The notes under the pieces are model-generated. The model was not told the origin of the DNA and searched no databases. It saw only the letters and a list, made by a program, of their open reading frames with translations. 64,000 nucleotides of DNA. It comes from Bradyrhizobium diazoefficiens (GTDB lineage Bacteria; Pseudomonadota; Alphaproteobacteria; Rhizobiales; Xanthobacteraceae). The DNA lies in the NCBI RefSeq assembly GCF_016616425.1, contig NZ_CP067101.1, positions 310,001-374,000 of the forward strand, given 5' to 3'. Shown in pieces: positions 24,882-35,564 of the stretch (the stretch's first letter is position 1; each line of letters begins with the position of its first letter). Both the position numbers and the translations under genes were made by a program.

Positions 24882-25294
24882 TGAAGGCGCCAAGGTAGGA
24901 GCAGAGCCCCTGTGGTTGGGGGCGTTAATAGGCGAGGATGGCGGGTCAGACAAGGCTGCGAGGGCGAAAATCAGGCCGGTTTTCCGCACCGACCCCACGA
25001 TGTCGCGGTGGCGGTGGGTCGACTTGCGGATTTCGGCGGCAGTTTGAGCGAATTCGGCCCCAAGCATTCGCTCATCGAGCGGCGCGAGGGCTGAGGCTGC
25101 GCATGCGTTCCCGAATCACTGGTCAAGAACGGGGTGGGACCGCCAGACGCGGTAAACACTGGCGGTCCCGGTGCCGCTCATTGAAATACTGACCGTGAAG
25201 GGCGGCTTCGCCGGCCAGGCGAGGCGACGATTCGACCCTAGCGTGCGGCAGGCAGGCCGCAACGCAATCCGGCCCTTAACCTAACCGGTCAAGG
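24882..25294. other. Intergenic region with an 11-bp perfect hairpin
   Basis: 413 bases between the tRNA and the ROK gene stop. Arms GGGACCGCCAG (25136-25146) and CTGGCGGTCCC (25159-25169) form a strong stem with a 12-base loop and no T-run on either side. No gene is supported; open frames here run across the tRNA. Confidence 0.5.
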
Positions 25295-26419
25295 TTACTC
25301 CTTGTCCGACTTGCTCTTTTTCTTGCCGTTCTCCGTGGAATCACGGTCCTTGCCGTTGTCCTTGCGACGGTTGGTGAAGCGCGCATTGCCGAGCCCGGTG
25401 CCGATGGTGAGCACGCCCCAGCGCTCGAAATCCTGCATGAACGGCACTTCCGAGAGGCCCTGCACCACGCCATCATTGTGCATCAGGATCGCGGTGTCGT
25501 GCTCGCCTATGACAGGGATGGCTTGGACGAGGCTCGCCGGCAGGTTGAACTTGCTGCTCTCCCAATTGCCGGGGAGATTCTGCGCGCCCTTCTCGATGGA
25601 CCCGTCGGCGCTGATCACGCCGGGACAGGCGATGCCGATGAACGGCGCGAGCTTGAAGCCCTCGGCCTCGGCGTCCTCGACGAGGCCTTGAAGCATCTTG
25701 ACCAGCCGCTTGACCGCGGCCTCGCGGCTCGGCTCGTCATCGGCGTGGCGCCACAAATCGGATTTGAAGACGAGCGCCTTGGACAGATCGGGCGCCTTCT
25801 TCCAGCGTGTCTCGACGATCCCGCAGCGGATGTTGGTTCCGCCGATATCGACCGCGAGGATGCTGTCATAGGCCTCGAAAATCCAGGACGGCGCGAGATG
25901 CAGCGCGCCGATCAGCCCGGCGTCGTCAGGATCGGAGCGGATTGGCACCAGATCGACCTTGAAGCCTTCCGATTTCAGGATGATCTCGGCCCGGGCAATG
26001 GCAATTTCGCCCAGCCGGCTGGCACGAAAGCCGCCGCCGACCACGATGCACTCGGTCCTGGCCCAAGCCTTGGTCTTGAGAAACCGCCGGGTGACATAAG
26101 CCAGCTCCTGCGCAAACTCCTCGATCGCGCTGTGCACGACGGCGGTGGCCTCGGTATCGTCGCCGACCAGAACGGCATCGAGGACCTTCTTGCTGATCTT
26201 GCCGGATGGCTCGTCGCCAAAGGGATCCTCGCCGCTCTTGCGCAGCGGCTTGCGCCATTCCTCGAGGATGTCGCGAAACGCCCCCTTGCTGGCGCGATCG
26301 CCGAGAAAGCCCTCGTCGTCCTTGATCTCGATGTTGAAGCTGTCGACATCGACCGACGGCAGGCGGCCCGCCCCGTGCTGGGCGATGCCTGTCGTCTTGA
26401 CCAGTTCGTCTGTTGCCAT
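25295..26419 (-). CDS. ROK-family protein (sugar kinase-like) with circularly permuted motif order
   Basis: 374 residues from ATG 26419 (MATDELVKTTG). All landmarks of an ATP-dependent ROK/glucokinase fold are present but in rotated order. The usual C-terminal adenosine region comes first: VLVGDDTEATAVV (84-95) and CIVVGGGFRASRLGE (124-138), then DPDDAGLIGALHL. The usual N-terminal phosphate motif DIGGTN follows at 191-196, then ACPG (264-267), NLPGNWESSKFNL, HND (314-316) and GTGLG (340-344) close to the C-terminus. The zinc motif CxCGxxGC is absent. The tail is lysine-rich (GKKKSKSDKE). Substrate unknown; a glucose-type sugar is a guess. It stands alone. Confidence 0.85.
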   Translation of the reverse strand: MATDELVKTTGIAQHGAGRLPSVDVDSFNIEIKDDEGFLGDRASKGAFRDILEEWRKPLRKSGEDPFGDEPSGKISKKVLDAVLVGDDTEATAVVHSAIEEFAQELAYVTRRFLKTKAWARTECIVVGGGFRASRLGEIAIARAEIILKSEGFKVDLVPIRSDPDDAGLIGALHLAPSWIFEAYDSILAVDIGGTNIRCGIVETRWKKAPDLSKALVFKSDLWRHADDEPSREAAVKRLVKMLQGLVEDAEAEGFKLAPFIGIACPGVISADGSIEKGAQNLPGNWESSKFNLPASLVQAIPVIGEHDTAILMHNDGVVQGLSEVPFMQDFERWGVLTIGTGLGNARFTNRRKDNGKDRDSTENGKKKSKSDKE

Positions 26420-26558
26420 GAGAGCCCTTGCCCGCTTACGTGTTGCGGCCGGGACAACGGCGCGGGAACCGGTTTGTTGCAAGGCCGATCGAGATTCCGC
26501 CGAAGGCCGGACGCACGGCCAAATCCTTCAATTCCGGGCGCTTTTCGCCCGCTTTTCC

Positions 26559-26586
26559 TTGACTCTTCGCGCGTGGCGGCTATAAG
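26559..26586 (+). promoter_or_regulatory. Sigma-70 promoter of rplU-rpmA
   Basis: TTGACT (26559-26564), 16-base spacer, TATAAG (26581-26586). It points at rplU and would give a 5' leader of about 155 bases. Agreement with the vegetative consensus is good. Confidence 0.7.
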
Positions 26587-26750
26587 TCCCGCAACCGGCG
26601 CGGGGCGTTTCTCGCGCCGCTTGTTTTTGCGTGGGTTTTCAAAGGGATAACTCCCGCCCGCACAAGACTCGCATGAACCCCTAGCGACTGACAAAAAGCC
26701 GGCCCCGACAATCCGTCGCGAGGCCGGGATTGAACACGGAGAAAAAAACG

Positions 26751-27137
26751 ATGTTCGCAGTCATCAAAACCGGCGGCAAGCAATACCGCGTCGAGCCGGA
26801 TGATGTTCTCGAAGTAGGCAAGATCGAAGGCGAAGTCGGCACGATCCTGCAGCTGAATGAAGTTCTGGTGGTCGGCGGCGACACGCCGGTGCTGGGCGTT
26901 CCCACGGTCGCAGGTGCGTCCGTTGCGGTCGAGGTGCTCGACCACAAGCGCGGCCCCAAGGTCATCGCGTTCAAGAAGCGCCGCCGCAAGAACTCGCGCC
27001 GCAAGCGCGGTTACCGCGACGAGATCACGGTGCTTCGCATCAGCGAGATCCTGACGGACGGCGCCAAGCCCACCAAGGGCCCGCGTCCGAAGCGGGAGAA
27101 GGTGGCCAGGGAGCCGGCACAGGAAGCCGCCGAATAG
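26751..27137 (+). CDS. rplU: 50S ribosomal protein L21
   Basis: Large-subunit protein that binds 23S rRNA near L20. 128 residues, MFAVIKTGGKQYRVEPDD at the N-terminus being diagnostic, then GAKxxGPK-like DHKRGPKVIAFKKRRRKNSRRKRGY. The C-terminus has an alphaproteobacterial extension (GAKPTKGPRPKREK). ATG 26751 is preceded by GGAGAAAAAAA; an in-frame ATG at 26730 lies before this site and is not used. It is cotranscribed with rpmA and followed after some distance by obgE, the common L21-L27-Obg order with genes inserted. Confidence 0.97.
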   Translation: MFAVIKTGGKQYRVEPDDVLEVGKIEGEVGTILQLNEVLVVGGDTPVLGVPTVAGASVAVEVLDHKRGPKVIAFKKRRRKNSRRKRGYRDEITVLRISEILTDGAKPTKGPRPKREKVAREPAQEAAE

Positions 27138-27240
27138 CCAAGGATTGATCACGCCAGTTCACGAATTGATGCGTGAGAAATTTTGAAATGATTCCGTCAA
27201 GGAATTGATCTAGACATACGCAGGATTTCGGAGACGAGCC

Positions 27241-27510
27241 ATGGCTCACAAAAAAGCAGGCGGTTCATCGCGTAACGGACGCGATTCCAAGGGCAAGCGC
27301 CTCGGTATCAAGGCGTTCGGCGGCGAGCTTGTCACTCCCGGCAACATCATTGCGCGTCAGCGCGGCACCACCTGGCACCCCGGCCTTAATGTCGGCATGG
27401 GCACGGACCACACTTTGTTCGCCAAGGTCGAAGGTCGTGTTGCGTTCCAGGCTAAAGCCAACGGCCGCACCTTCGTATCGGTACTCCCGATCGCAGAGGC
27501 TGCGGAATAG
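27241..27510 (+). CDS. rpmA: 50S ribosomal protein L27
   Basis: 89 residues, [22 protein letters not shown] at the N-terminus, which reaches into the peptidyl-transferase centre. The rest ([21 protein letters not shown]) matches the family throughout. There is no Firmicutes-type cleaved leader. It lies 103 bases after rplU under the same promoter and is followed by a strong terminator at 27588. Confidence 0.98.
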   Translation: MAHKKAGGSSRNGRDSKGKRLGIKAFGGELVTPGNIIARQRGTTWHPGLNVGMGTDHTLFAKVEGRVAFQAKANGRTFVSVLPIAEAAE

Positions 27511-27587
27511 ACGGTGGATCAAATTGGAATCCGCCGGGTCCTACCAAACCGGCGGAGTCCTTGAGATCGCAGAGATCGAAGGCTCCA

Positions 27588-27620
27588 GGGGAGGCGGGAA
27601 ACCGGCCTCCCCTTTTCTTT
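27588..27620 (+). terminator. Rho-independent terminator after rpmA
   Basis: GGGGAGGC (27588-27595) pairs with GCCTCCCC (27605-27612), followed by TTTTCTTTT. A weaker dyad, CCGCCGG (27531-27537) with CCGGCGG (27549-27555), precedes it. Confidence 0.9.
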
Positions 27621-27662
27621 TGACTTGCTCACTTTGACTTAGTGACTTTCACGGAGCCGGAC

Positions 27663-28256
27663 ATGTTGCAGGATTTCTCGAGCGTGACCTTGGCTGAGGC
27701 GAGACCAAGCGTCGTCGCCACCGAACGGCTGACCTTGCGGCGACCAACCCTCGCCGATGTCAGGACCATCGCCCGGCTCGCCAACGACCGCCGCGTGGCC
27801 GAAAACACCCGCCGCCTGCCGCATCCCTATTCGCAGGACGACGCCGTTGAGTTCGTCCGCGCCACCGCCGCGCTCGGCAGCGAGACCGTGTTCCTGATCG
27901 AGCACGACACCACGCCGGTCGGCATGGTCGGCATCGACTGCTCGACGCCCGACAATGCCGAGCTCGGCTACTGGCTCGGCGTCGAGCATTGGGGCCGGGG
28001 CTTTGCCACCGAGGCCGCGCGCGGCGCGATCGACTTCTTCTTCGAGGAGTTCGAGGACGAGCATCTCCATGCCGGGGCGCGCGTCACCAACCCCGCTTCG
28101 CGCAAGGTGCTGGAGAAGTGCGGCTTCCAGTGGAGCGGCGTGCAGCTGCATCGCTTCCTCGCGCTGGGCTCTTCGACGCCGGTCGACTGCTTCCGCCTCT
28201 CGCGCGGGGTATGGTCGTCGCTGAAGAGCTGGAGCAGTGCAAGAAGGGTGAGATAG
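27663..28256 (+). CDS. GNAT-family N-acetyltransferase (RimJ/RimL type)
   Basis: 197 residues. The RimJ/RimL-like pattern is seen in RLTLRRPTLADVRTIARLAND, GMVGIDCSTPDNAELGYWLGVEHWGRGFATEAARGAIDF and GARVTNPASRKVLEKCGFQ; the GRGFATEA part is the acetyl-CoA-binding loop. ATG 27663 is chosen because GGAG lies 7 bases upstream; a GTG at 27642 is also in frame. The target amine (protein N-terminus, antibiotic or small molecule) cannot be told. It follows the L27 terminator, so it has its own promoter. Confidence 0.88.
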   Translation: MLQDFSSVTLAEARPSVVATERLTLRRPTLADVRTIARLANDRRVAENTRRLPHPYSQDDAVEFVRATAALGSETVFLIEHDTTPVGMVGIDCSTPDNAELGYWLGVEHWGRGFATEAARGAIDFFFEEFEDEHLHAGARVTNPASRKVLEKCGFQWSGVQLHRFLALGSSTPVDCFRLSRGVWSSLKSWSSARRVR

Positions 28257-28292
28257 GGCGCGAGGCTGCTTACCCTCGCTGGAGGGTAGGCA

Positions 28293-29207
28293 TCAGGCCG
28301 GAGGATTCACTTCGGCACTCTCCCGCCCCAGATCGCGCTCCCGCAAGTAGATATAGAACCCGGCGCCGATGATGATGGCGGCGCCGATGATGGTGGCAAG
28401 CGACGGCACGTCGCCGAACACGACGAAGCCGAAGATCACGGCCCAGACGATCATGGAATATTGGTAGGGCACCACGACGCTGGCCGGCGCCAGCTTGAGC
28501 GAACGGTTGACGCAGAACAGCGCCGTTACCGAGACGCATCCCGCCAGCGCGAAGATCACGAGACTGCCCGATGTCGGCGGCACCCAGTGGAAAGCCGACA
28601 GCACCGCGCCCAGCGAGAACGTGCCGATGAATTGCGAGGAGGCCATCACGATATCGGGCGTCTTGCGCAGGCTGCGCGTGATCAGCATCAATGTTGCGAA
28701 CGAGAGGCTGCCGCCAAGCGCGATCAGCGCCGGCAGGCTCACGGTCTGCGCCGACGGCCGTAGCGCGATCAGGACGCCGCAGAAGCCGATCAGGATCGCG
28801 GTCCAGCGCCGCCAGCCGACCTTCTCCCCCAAGACGATTGCCGACATCGCGGTGACGAAGATGGGCCCGGCGAGATAATAGGTGATGACGTCGGCGAGCG
28901 GCAGATAGACCGTGGCGAGGAAGAAGGCGGCAACTTCCAGCGTCGACAGCACGACGCGGACGAGCTGCAGGCGCGGCCGCTCCAGCTGCAGGAACTGGTG
29001 ACGCTGCTTCCAGATCAGCGGCGACAGCAGGAGCAGCGCCGCGCAGGCGCGCAGGAACAGCAGCTGTCCCACCGAGTAGGTCCCGACCAGGAACTTGCCC
29101 ATGGCATCGCCGAACGAGAACATGAAGATCGACAGCACCATGAGTCCGATGCCGGCCAGCCGCGCCGATCGGTCGTCATAGGCGGAGAGAGACTTGAACA
29201 GGGGCAT
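28293..29207 (-). CDS. DMT-superfamily transporter (EamA domains)
   Basis: Inner-membrane carrier of 304 residues with about ten predicted helices in two EamA repeats, e.g. LAGIGLMVLSIFMFSFGDAMGKFL at the start, VITYYLAGPIFVTAMSAIVLGEKVGWRRW ending repeat one and YQYSMIVWAVIFGFVVFGDVPS with IIGAAIIIGAGFYIYLRERD ending repeat two. Such proteins export or import metabolites; the substrate is unknown. ATG 29207 is used; ATG 29228 is a possible alternative. It is divergent from the MaoC-like gene. Confidence 0.88.
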   Translation of the reverse strand: MPLFKSLSAYDDRSARLAGIGLMVLSIFMFSFGDAMGKFLVGTYSVGQLLFLRACAALLLLSPLIWKQRHQFLQLERPRLQLVRVVLSTLEVAAFFLATVYLPLADVITYYLAGPIFVTAMSAIVLGEKVGWRRWTAILIGFCGVLIALRPSAQTVSLPALIALGGSLSFATLMLITRSLRKTPDIVMASSQFIGTFSLGAVLSAFHWVPPTSGSLVIFALAGCVSVTALFCVNRSLKLAPASVVVPYQYSMIVWAVIFGFVVFGDVPSLATIIGAAIIIGAGFYIYLRERDLGRESAEVNPPA

Positions 29208-29326
29208 CGAGCGCCGTTGTAATGGCATGGGCCACAGGGACAAGCCCGCCACGCTGAATTGAACGGATTGTCGCACTCTTCGCGGCGCGCTAGCGATGGG
29301 CGGCACATCACGAAAAGAGCCTCGAC

Positions 29327-30935
<1,609 letters not shown>

Positions 30936-30946
30936 ACACTCTCGAC

Positions 30947-31073
30947 GTCGTCCCCGCGAACGCGGGGACCCATACCGCGTGATGTCTCGATTGCGGATGG
31001 TTGCAGTACCGAACAACAAGTCTTCGCCAAACCAGTCCCTGTGGTTATGGGTCCCTGCTTTCGCAGGGACGAC
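30947..31073. repeat. Palindromic intergenic repeat, family B
   Basis: GTCGTCCCCGCGAACGCGGG at the left is mirrored at the right end by the reverse complement of GTCGTCCCTGCGAAAGCAGG; arms are about 27 bases with a few mismatches and each arm holds a small hairpin of its own. The element fills the gap between obgE and the sulfatase gene. Confidence 0.75.
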
Positions 31074-31169
31074 AGCCGCGTGTATGGCAGCGGGCGCGCG
31101 CATCACTGGCTTGTCTTCGCCGCCGCGATAGCGCAGCATCGAACGATCAAGAAAATGCAGGGGCGAGGC

Positions 31170-32804
31170 ATGGCGCGCGCGAAGAACGTTCTCTGGATCA
31201 TGTGCGACCAGCTTCGCTATGATTATCTCGGCTGCACCGGCCATCCCAGCCTGAAGACACCGAACATCGACGCCATGGCCGAGCGTGGCGTGCTCTTCAG
31301 CAAGGCCTATGTGCAGTCGCCGATCTGCGGCCCGTCGCGGATGTCGTTCTACACCGGCCGCTACATGCGCTCGCACGGCTCGCACTGGAACGGCTGGCCG
31401 CTGCGCGTCGGCGAGCCCACGCTCGGCGATCACCTGAAGAAGCTCGGCGTGCGCAACGTGCTGGTCGGCAAGACCCACATGGCGCCCGATCTCGAAGGCA
31501 TGAAGGCGCTCGGCATCCCGCCGGAATCGATCATCGGCGTGCATGTCGCCGAATGCGGCTTCGAGCCGTATGAGCGCGACGACGGCTTGCACCCGACCGG
31601 CCGGCCGCGGCCGAGATACGACGAGTATCTGCGCCGGCAGGGTTTCGAAGCCACCAACCCCTGGGAGCATTGGGCGAATTCCGGCGCGGCAGAAGACGGT
31701 TCGTTGCAGAACGGCTGGCTCTTGGTGCATGCCGATAAGGCCGCGCGCGTCCCGGACGAGCATTCCGAGACGCCCTACATGACGCGCCGGGCAATGGACT
31801 TCATCGGCGAAGCCGAGACCGACGGCCGGCCATGGTGCCTGCATCTGTCCTACATCAAGCCGCACTGGCCCTACATCGCGCCAGAACCCTATGCGAGCAT
31901 GTATTCGACCGATGACATGATCCCGGCGATCCGCTCCGAGCGTGAGCGGCAAAATCCGCATCCGGTGTTCGGCGCCTATATGGACATGCGCTACTCCCGC
32001 AACATGGCGCGCGACGATGCCCGCGAGAAAGTGATCCCGACCTATATGGGCCTGATCACCCAGATCGACGACCAGATGGGCGTGCTGATGAAGTTCTTGG
32101 GTGAACGCGGCCTGCTGGACACGACCATGATCGTGTTCACCTCCGATCACGGCGATTATCTCGGCGATCACTGGATGGGCGAGAAGGACCTGTTCCACGA
32201 GCAATCGGCGAAGATTCCGCTGATCGTGATCGACCCGTCGCAAGAGGCCGACGCCACGCGCGGCACACGCAGCGACGCGCTGGTCGAGGCGATCGACCTC
32301 GCCCCCACCTTCGTCGATTATTTCGGCGGCAAGGTGCCGGGCCATATCCTCGAAGGACGCTCGCTGCTGCCGCTGCTGCGTGGCGAGAGGCCGTCCGACT
32401 GGCGTAAGGTTGCCTTCTCCGAATACGATTACGCCATGCAGGACGTCAGGCTGAAGCTGAACCAGCCGATCGAGCGCTGCCGCCTGTTCATGGTGTTCGA
32501 CGGCCGCTGGAAATACATCCACGCCTCCGGCTTCCGCCCGATGCTGTACGATCTCGAAACCGATCCGGAAGAATATCTGGATCGCGGCGACGATCCCGAA
32601 TGTGCCGGCATCATCGCGCGATTGCAGGCAGAGCTGTTCGACTGGGCGCTGCATCCGAACGGCCACATCACCACGCCGCGCGAGAAGATCGCGGCCTATG
32701 CCGACAACCAGCTCCAGGTGAAGAACGGCGTCTTGATCGGCATCTGGGATGAAGCCGAGCTCGCGGCGATCAAGGACGGCATCGCCCAGCGCGCGAAGAT
32801 GTGA
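31170..32804 (+). CDS. Sulfatase-superfamily hydrolase (phosphonate monoesterase/arylsulfatase type)
   Basis: 544 residues. N-terminal metal site NVLWIMCDQLRYDYLGC; the catalytic cysteine that becomes formylglycine lies in CGPSRMSFYTGR, the C-x-P-x-R sulfatase signature. HTPNI-type KTPNIDAMAERGVLF and FTSDHGDYLGDHWMGEKDLFHE supply further metal ligands. Overall layout resembles the rhizobial phosphonate monoester hydrolases more than secreted sulfatases; no signal peptide, so cytoplasmic. ATG 31170 (MARAKNVLW) is used; ATG 31155 is an alternative. A modifying enzyme is not encoded nearby. Natural substrate unknown. Confidence 0.88.
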   Translation: MARAKNVLWIMCDQLRYDYLGCTGHPSLKTPNIDAMAERGVLFSKAYVQSPICGPSRMSFYTGRYMRSHGSHWNGWPLRVGEPTLGDHLKKLGVRNVLVGKTHMAPDLEGMKALGIPPESIIGVHVAECGFEPYERDDGLHPTGRPRPRYDEYLRRQGFEATNPWEHWANSGAAEDGSLQNGWLLVHADKAARVPDEHSETPYMTRRAMDFIGEAETDGRPWCLHLSYIKPHWPYIAPEPYASMYSTDDMIPAIRSERERQNPHPVFGAYMDMRYSRNMARDDAREKVIPTYMGLITQIDDQMGVLMKFLGERGLLDTTMIVFTSDHGDYLGDHWMGEKDLFHEQSAKIPLIVIDPSQEADATRGTRSDALVEAIDLAPTFVDYFGGKVPGHILEGRSLLPLLRGERPSDWRKVAFSEYDYAMQDVRLKLNQPIERCRLFMVFDGRWKYIHASGFRPMLYDLETDPEEYLDRGDDPECAGIIARLQAELFDWALHPNGHITTPREKIAAYADNQLQVKNGVLIGIWDEAELAAIKDGIAQRAKM

Positions 32805-32824
32805 GCGTAGCGCAACTCTCTCCG

Positions 32825-32913
32825 CGTCGTGCCTGGGCTTGACCCGGGCATCCACGTCTCACCTCAATTGCTGAAGCACGTGGATGGCCGGGTCAAGCCC
32901 GGCCATGACGACG
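32825..32913. repeat. Palindromic intergenic repeat, family C copy 1
   Basis: CTGGGCTTGACCCGGGCATC near the left end is mirrored by GGATGGCCGGGTCAAGCCCG near the right end, forming one long imperfect stem. Related copies lie at 52047-52131 and 54567-54682, and a shorter relative at 62216-62278. Confidence 0.75.
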
Positions 32914-32935
32914 GAGTGTGGAATGCGGGCGGAGA

Positions 32936-33901
32936 TCAATTCTCGATCTTGTACCCCGTCGCCTTCACGATCGGCTGCCAGAGCGCGGTGTTCGCGGCCA
33001 GCTCCTTGGTGAGGCCCTCAGGGGTGCTGCCGACCGGGATCAGCCCGATCGCGGTGAGCTTCTGCTTCACCTCGGGCTTGGCAAGCGCGGCGCTTGCGGC
33101 CGCGCCGAGCTTGCTGGCGAAGTCCGGCGGGCTGCCGGCGGGAAGCCACATGCCGTACCAGGCGTCCGCGACGAGATCGATTCCGCTTTCCTTCAGTGTC
33201 GGGACCTCGGGTGCGAACGGCGAACGTTCTGCACTGCTGACCGCGACGATCTTCACGCCCTTGGCGCGATGCTGCGGCAGCGCATCCGCCAATGTCACGA
33301 TGCCGAACGAGACATGGCCGCCGATGATGTCGTTGAGGATCGGCGCGCTGCCGCGATAGGGCACGCGGGTCAGGGCAATGCCGAGGTCCTTCTCGAGCTT
33401 GGAGCCCATGAAATGCGGAATGGTGCCGTTGCTCGGCACCCCGAACGAGGCCTTGTCCGGATGAGCCTTCAGCCAGGCGACAAACCCCTTGAAATCCGCG
33501 GCATCGATCCCCGGGCCGATCACGACAGCGAATTCGAACCGCGCCAGCAGCGACACCGGCATGAAGTCCTTGGCAGTGTCGAAGCTCGGCGTCGTCTCCA
33601 CCATCGGCAGCAGGTACATGGTCGGGCCCGTGGTCACCAGCACCATGCTGCCATCGGGGCTTGCGCCCTTCACCGCCTTGATGCCGATCAGGCCGTCGCC
33701 GCCGGTGCGGTTCTCGACCACGATGGTCCGTTGCAACGACGGCGCCATCTCCTGCGCAATCAGCCGACACAGCGTGTCGCCGCCCGCGCCGGCCGCAAAC
33801 GGGAAGATCATTTTGCTCAGTCCCGCCTGCGCTTGCGCCGCACCCGTTTGCGCCAGCAGCGGCAGACCCAGACATCCGGTCATGAATTTGCGGCGATCCA
33901 T
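32936..33901 (-). CDS. Tripartite tricarboxylate-type (Bug/TctC) periplasmic binding protein
   Basis: 321 residues. A Tat/Sec-like leader MDRRKFMTGCLGLPLLAQTGAAQA is followed by the Bug pattern FPFAAGAGGDTLCRLIAQEM, VVENRTGGDGLIGIKAVKGASPDG and PDKASFGVPSNGTIPHFMG. Bug proteins bind carboxylates or other small acids. No TctA/TctB membrane genes are near, so it is an orphan binding protein, as is common in this order. It is convergent with the sulfatase gene and divergent from proB. Ligand unknown. Confidence 0.88.
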   Translation of the reverse strand: MDRRKFMTGCLGLPLLAQTGAAQAQAGLSKMIFPFAAGAGGDTLCRLIAQEMAPSLQRTIVVENRTGGDGLIGIKAVKGASPDGSMVLVTTGPTMYLLPMVETTPSFDTAKDFMPVSLLARFEFAVVIGPGIDAADFKGFVAWLKAHPDKASFGVPSNGTIPHFMGSKLEKDLGIALTRVPYRGSAPILNDIIGGHVSFGIVTLADALPQHRAKGVKIVAVSSAERSPFAPEVPTLKESGIDLVADAWYGMWLPAGSPPDFASKLGAAASAALAKPEVKQKLTAIGLIPVGSTPEGLTKELAANTALWQPIVKATGYKIEN

Positions 33902-34130
33902 TCGTTTCCTCTTTTGGCCTATTTTTGGTTACCGGCATTAGAACCGGACTGGCGCCTAAAACAAGAGCTGAAGGCGAGGCTGAAGACAAGCCGACCTTGG
34001 CCGTTTGCCACGTCGCCCGCCTTGCGCCGGCCATCGTCCTGCTGCAAAAGCAGGCCTCACCGGCGCCGCTGTCCGCTCCGCCGCTTCCGATGCGCAGCAA
34101 TCCGACCGACGCGCCAACGCACATATACAC

Positions 34131-35252
34131 ATGGCCAGCCCCGAACTCAGTCAATTCCGCCGTATCGTCGTCAAGGTCGGCTCCGCGCTGCTGGTCGATT
34201 CCGACAGGGGCGAGGTGCGGGCGTCCTGGCTCGCTGCCCTCGCCGACGACATGGCCAAGCTGCACAAGGAAGGGCGCGACCTCCTCGTCGTCTCCTCCGG
34301 CTCGATCGCGCTTGGCCGCAGCCGCCTCAAGCTGCCGCGCGGACCGCTGAAGCTCGAAGAGAGCCAGGCCGCCGCCGCCGTCGGCCAGATCGCGCTGGCG
34401 CGGATCTGGTCGGAGGTGTTAGGGGCGCACGGCATCGGCGCCGGCCAGATCCTGGTGACGCTCCAGGACACCGAGGAGCGGCGCCGCTATCTCAACGCCC
34501 GCTCCACCATCGGCAAGCTGCTGGAATGGCGCGCCATCCCCGTGATCAACGAGAACGACACGGTGGCGACCAACGAGATCCGCTACGGCGACAACGACCG
34601 CCTCGCCGCGCGCGTCGCCACCATGGCGAGCGCCGACCTCCTGGTGCTGCTGTCGGACATCGACGGCCTCTACGATGCCCCGCCGAAGAACAACCCGAAC
34701 GCCAAGCTCATTCCGGTGGTCGAGAGCATCTCCTCGGAGATCGAGGCTGTGGCGGGCGACGCCGAGTCCGAACTGTCGCGCGGCGGCATGCGCACCAAGG
34801 TCGAGGCGGCCAAGATCGCCACCACTGGCGGCACGCACATGCTGATCGCCTCCGGCAAGATCGAGCATCCCCTGCAGGCGATCGCCGCTGGCGGCCGCTG
34901 CACCTGGTTCCTGACGCCCGCCAACCCCATCACCTCGCGAAAACGCTGGATCGCCGGGACGCTTGAGCCGAAGGGCACGCTGACGATCGACGCCGGCGCA
35001 GTCACGGCGCTGCGCGCCGGAGCAAGCCTGCTGCCGGCCGGCGTGATCAAGGTCGAGGGCCAGTTCGCCCGCGGCGATGCCGTGATCGTGCGCGGCCCCG
35101 ACACCAGCGAGATCGGTCGCGGCCTGATCGCCTATGACGCCGAGGTCGCCGAGCGGATCAAGGGCCGCTCCTCGCCGGACGTGATGGCCATCCTCGGCAT
35201 CAGCGGACGCGCGGAGATGATCCATCGCGACGATCTGGTGGTGGGCGGGTAG
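34131..35252 (+). CDS. proB: Glutamate 5-kinase
   Basis: First step of proline synthesis, ATP-dependent phosphorylation of glutamate. 373 residues: amino-acid-kinase domain with [51 protein letters not shown] and [15 protein letters not shown]; then a C-terminal PUA domain ([20 protein letters not shown]). ATG 34131 ([11 protein letters not shown]) starts the family sequence; the open frame before it is not protein-like. A parDE pair separates it from proA. Confidence 0.96.
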   Translation: MASPELSQFRRIVVKVGSALLVDSDRGEVRASWLAALADDMAKLHKEGRDLLVVSSGSIALGRSRLKLPRGPLKLEESQAAAAVGQIALARIWSEVLGAHGIGAGQILVTLQDTEERRRYLNARSTIGKLLEWRAIPVINENDTVATNEIRYGDNDRLAARVATMASADLLVLLSDIDGLYDAPPKNNPNAKLIPVVESISSEIEAVAGDAESELSRGGMRTKVEAAKIATTGGTHMLIASGKIEHPLQAIAAGGRCTWFLTPANPITSRKRWIAGTLEPKGTLTIDAGAVTALRAGASLLPAGVIKVEGQFARGDAVIVRGPDTSEIGRGLIAYDAEVAERIKGRSSPDVMAILGISGRAEMIHRDDLVVGG

Positions 35253-35270
35253 TCGCGAGCCGACCCTCGG

Positions 35271-35564
35271 CTATTGCATGTCCTCGGCGTTGATATCCTG
35301 ACGACCGTGCATGACCTGGATCACCTCAATGCCATCGTGTAACGGGATATAGAAAATCACATAATTGCCGACCGGGAAGCTGCGAAGGTCCGCGCGCAAT
35401 TCCCGCCGCTCGCGCCCGGCCGGATTCTCCACGAGCATCTCGAGAATATCGCCGATACGCTCGATCTGCTTCTCGGCGGCCCGAATGCTGTCCGAAGCGA
35501 TGAACTCCCAGATCGAATCGAGATCGAGATCTGCTTGCGGAGCCTTGCGAAATCTATTCGCCAC
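35271..35564 (-). CDS. parE: ParE/RelE-family toxin
   Basis: 97 residues, GTG start at 35564, overlapping the antitoxin gene by 11 bases. The ParE/RelE fold is indicated by FRKAPQADLDLDSIWEFI at the start, RIGDILEMLVENPAGRERREL in the middle and SFPVGNYVIFYIPLHDGIEVIQVMHGRQD at the end. ParE toxins act on DNA gyrase, RelE-like ones on mRNA; the length and the PVGNYVIFY segment favour the ParE group. It is cotranscribed behind the antitoxin, the usual order. Confidence 0.88.
   Translation of the reverse strand: MANRFRKAPQADLDLDSIWEFIASDSIRAAEKQIERIGDILEMLVENPAGRERRELRADLRSFPVGNYVIFYIPLHDGIEVIQVMHGRQDINAEDMQ

Noticed and set aside
24705..25067. Protein frame running across tRNA-Ser
   Set aside because: It includes the complete tRNA gene and cannot be coding.
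25136..25169. Hairpin as a rho-independent terminator of the ROK gene
   Set aside because: There is no T-run on the ROK strand after the stem; kept only as an unexplained hairpin.
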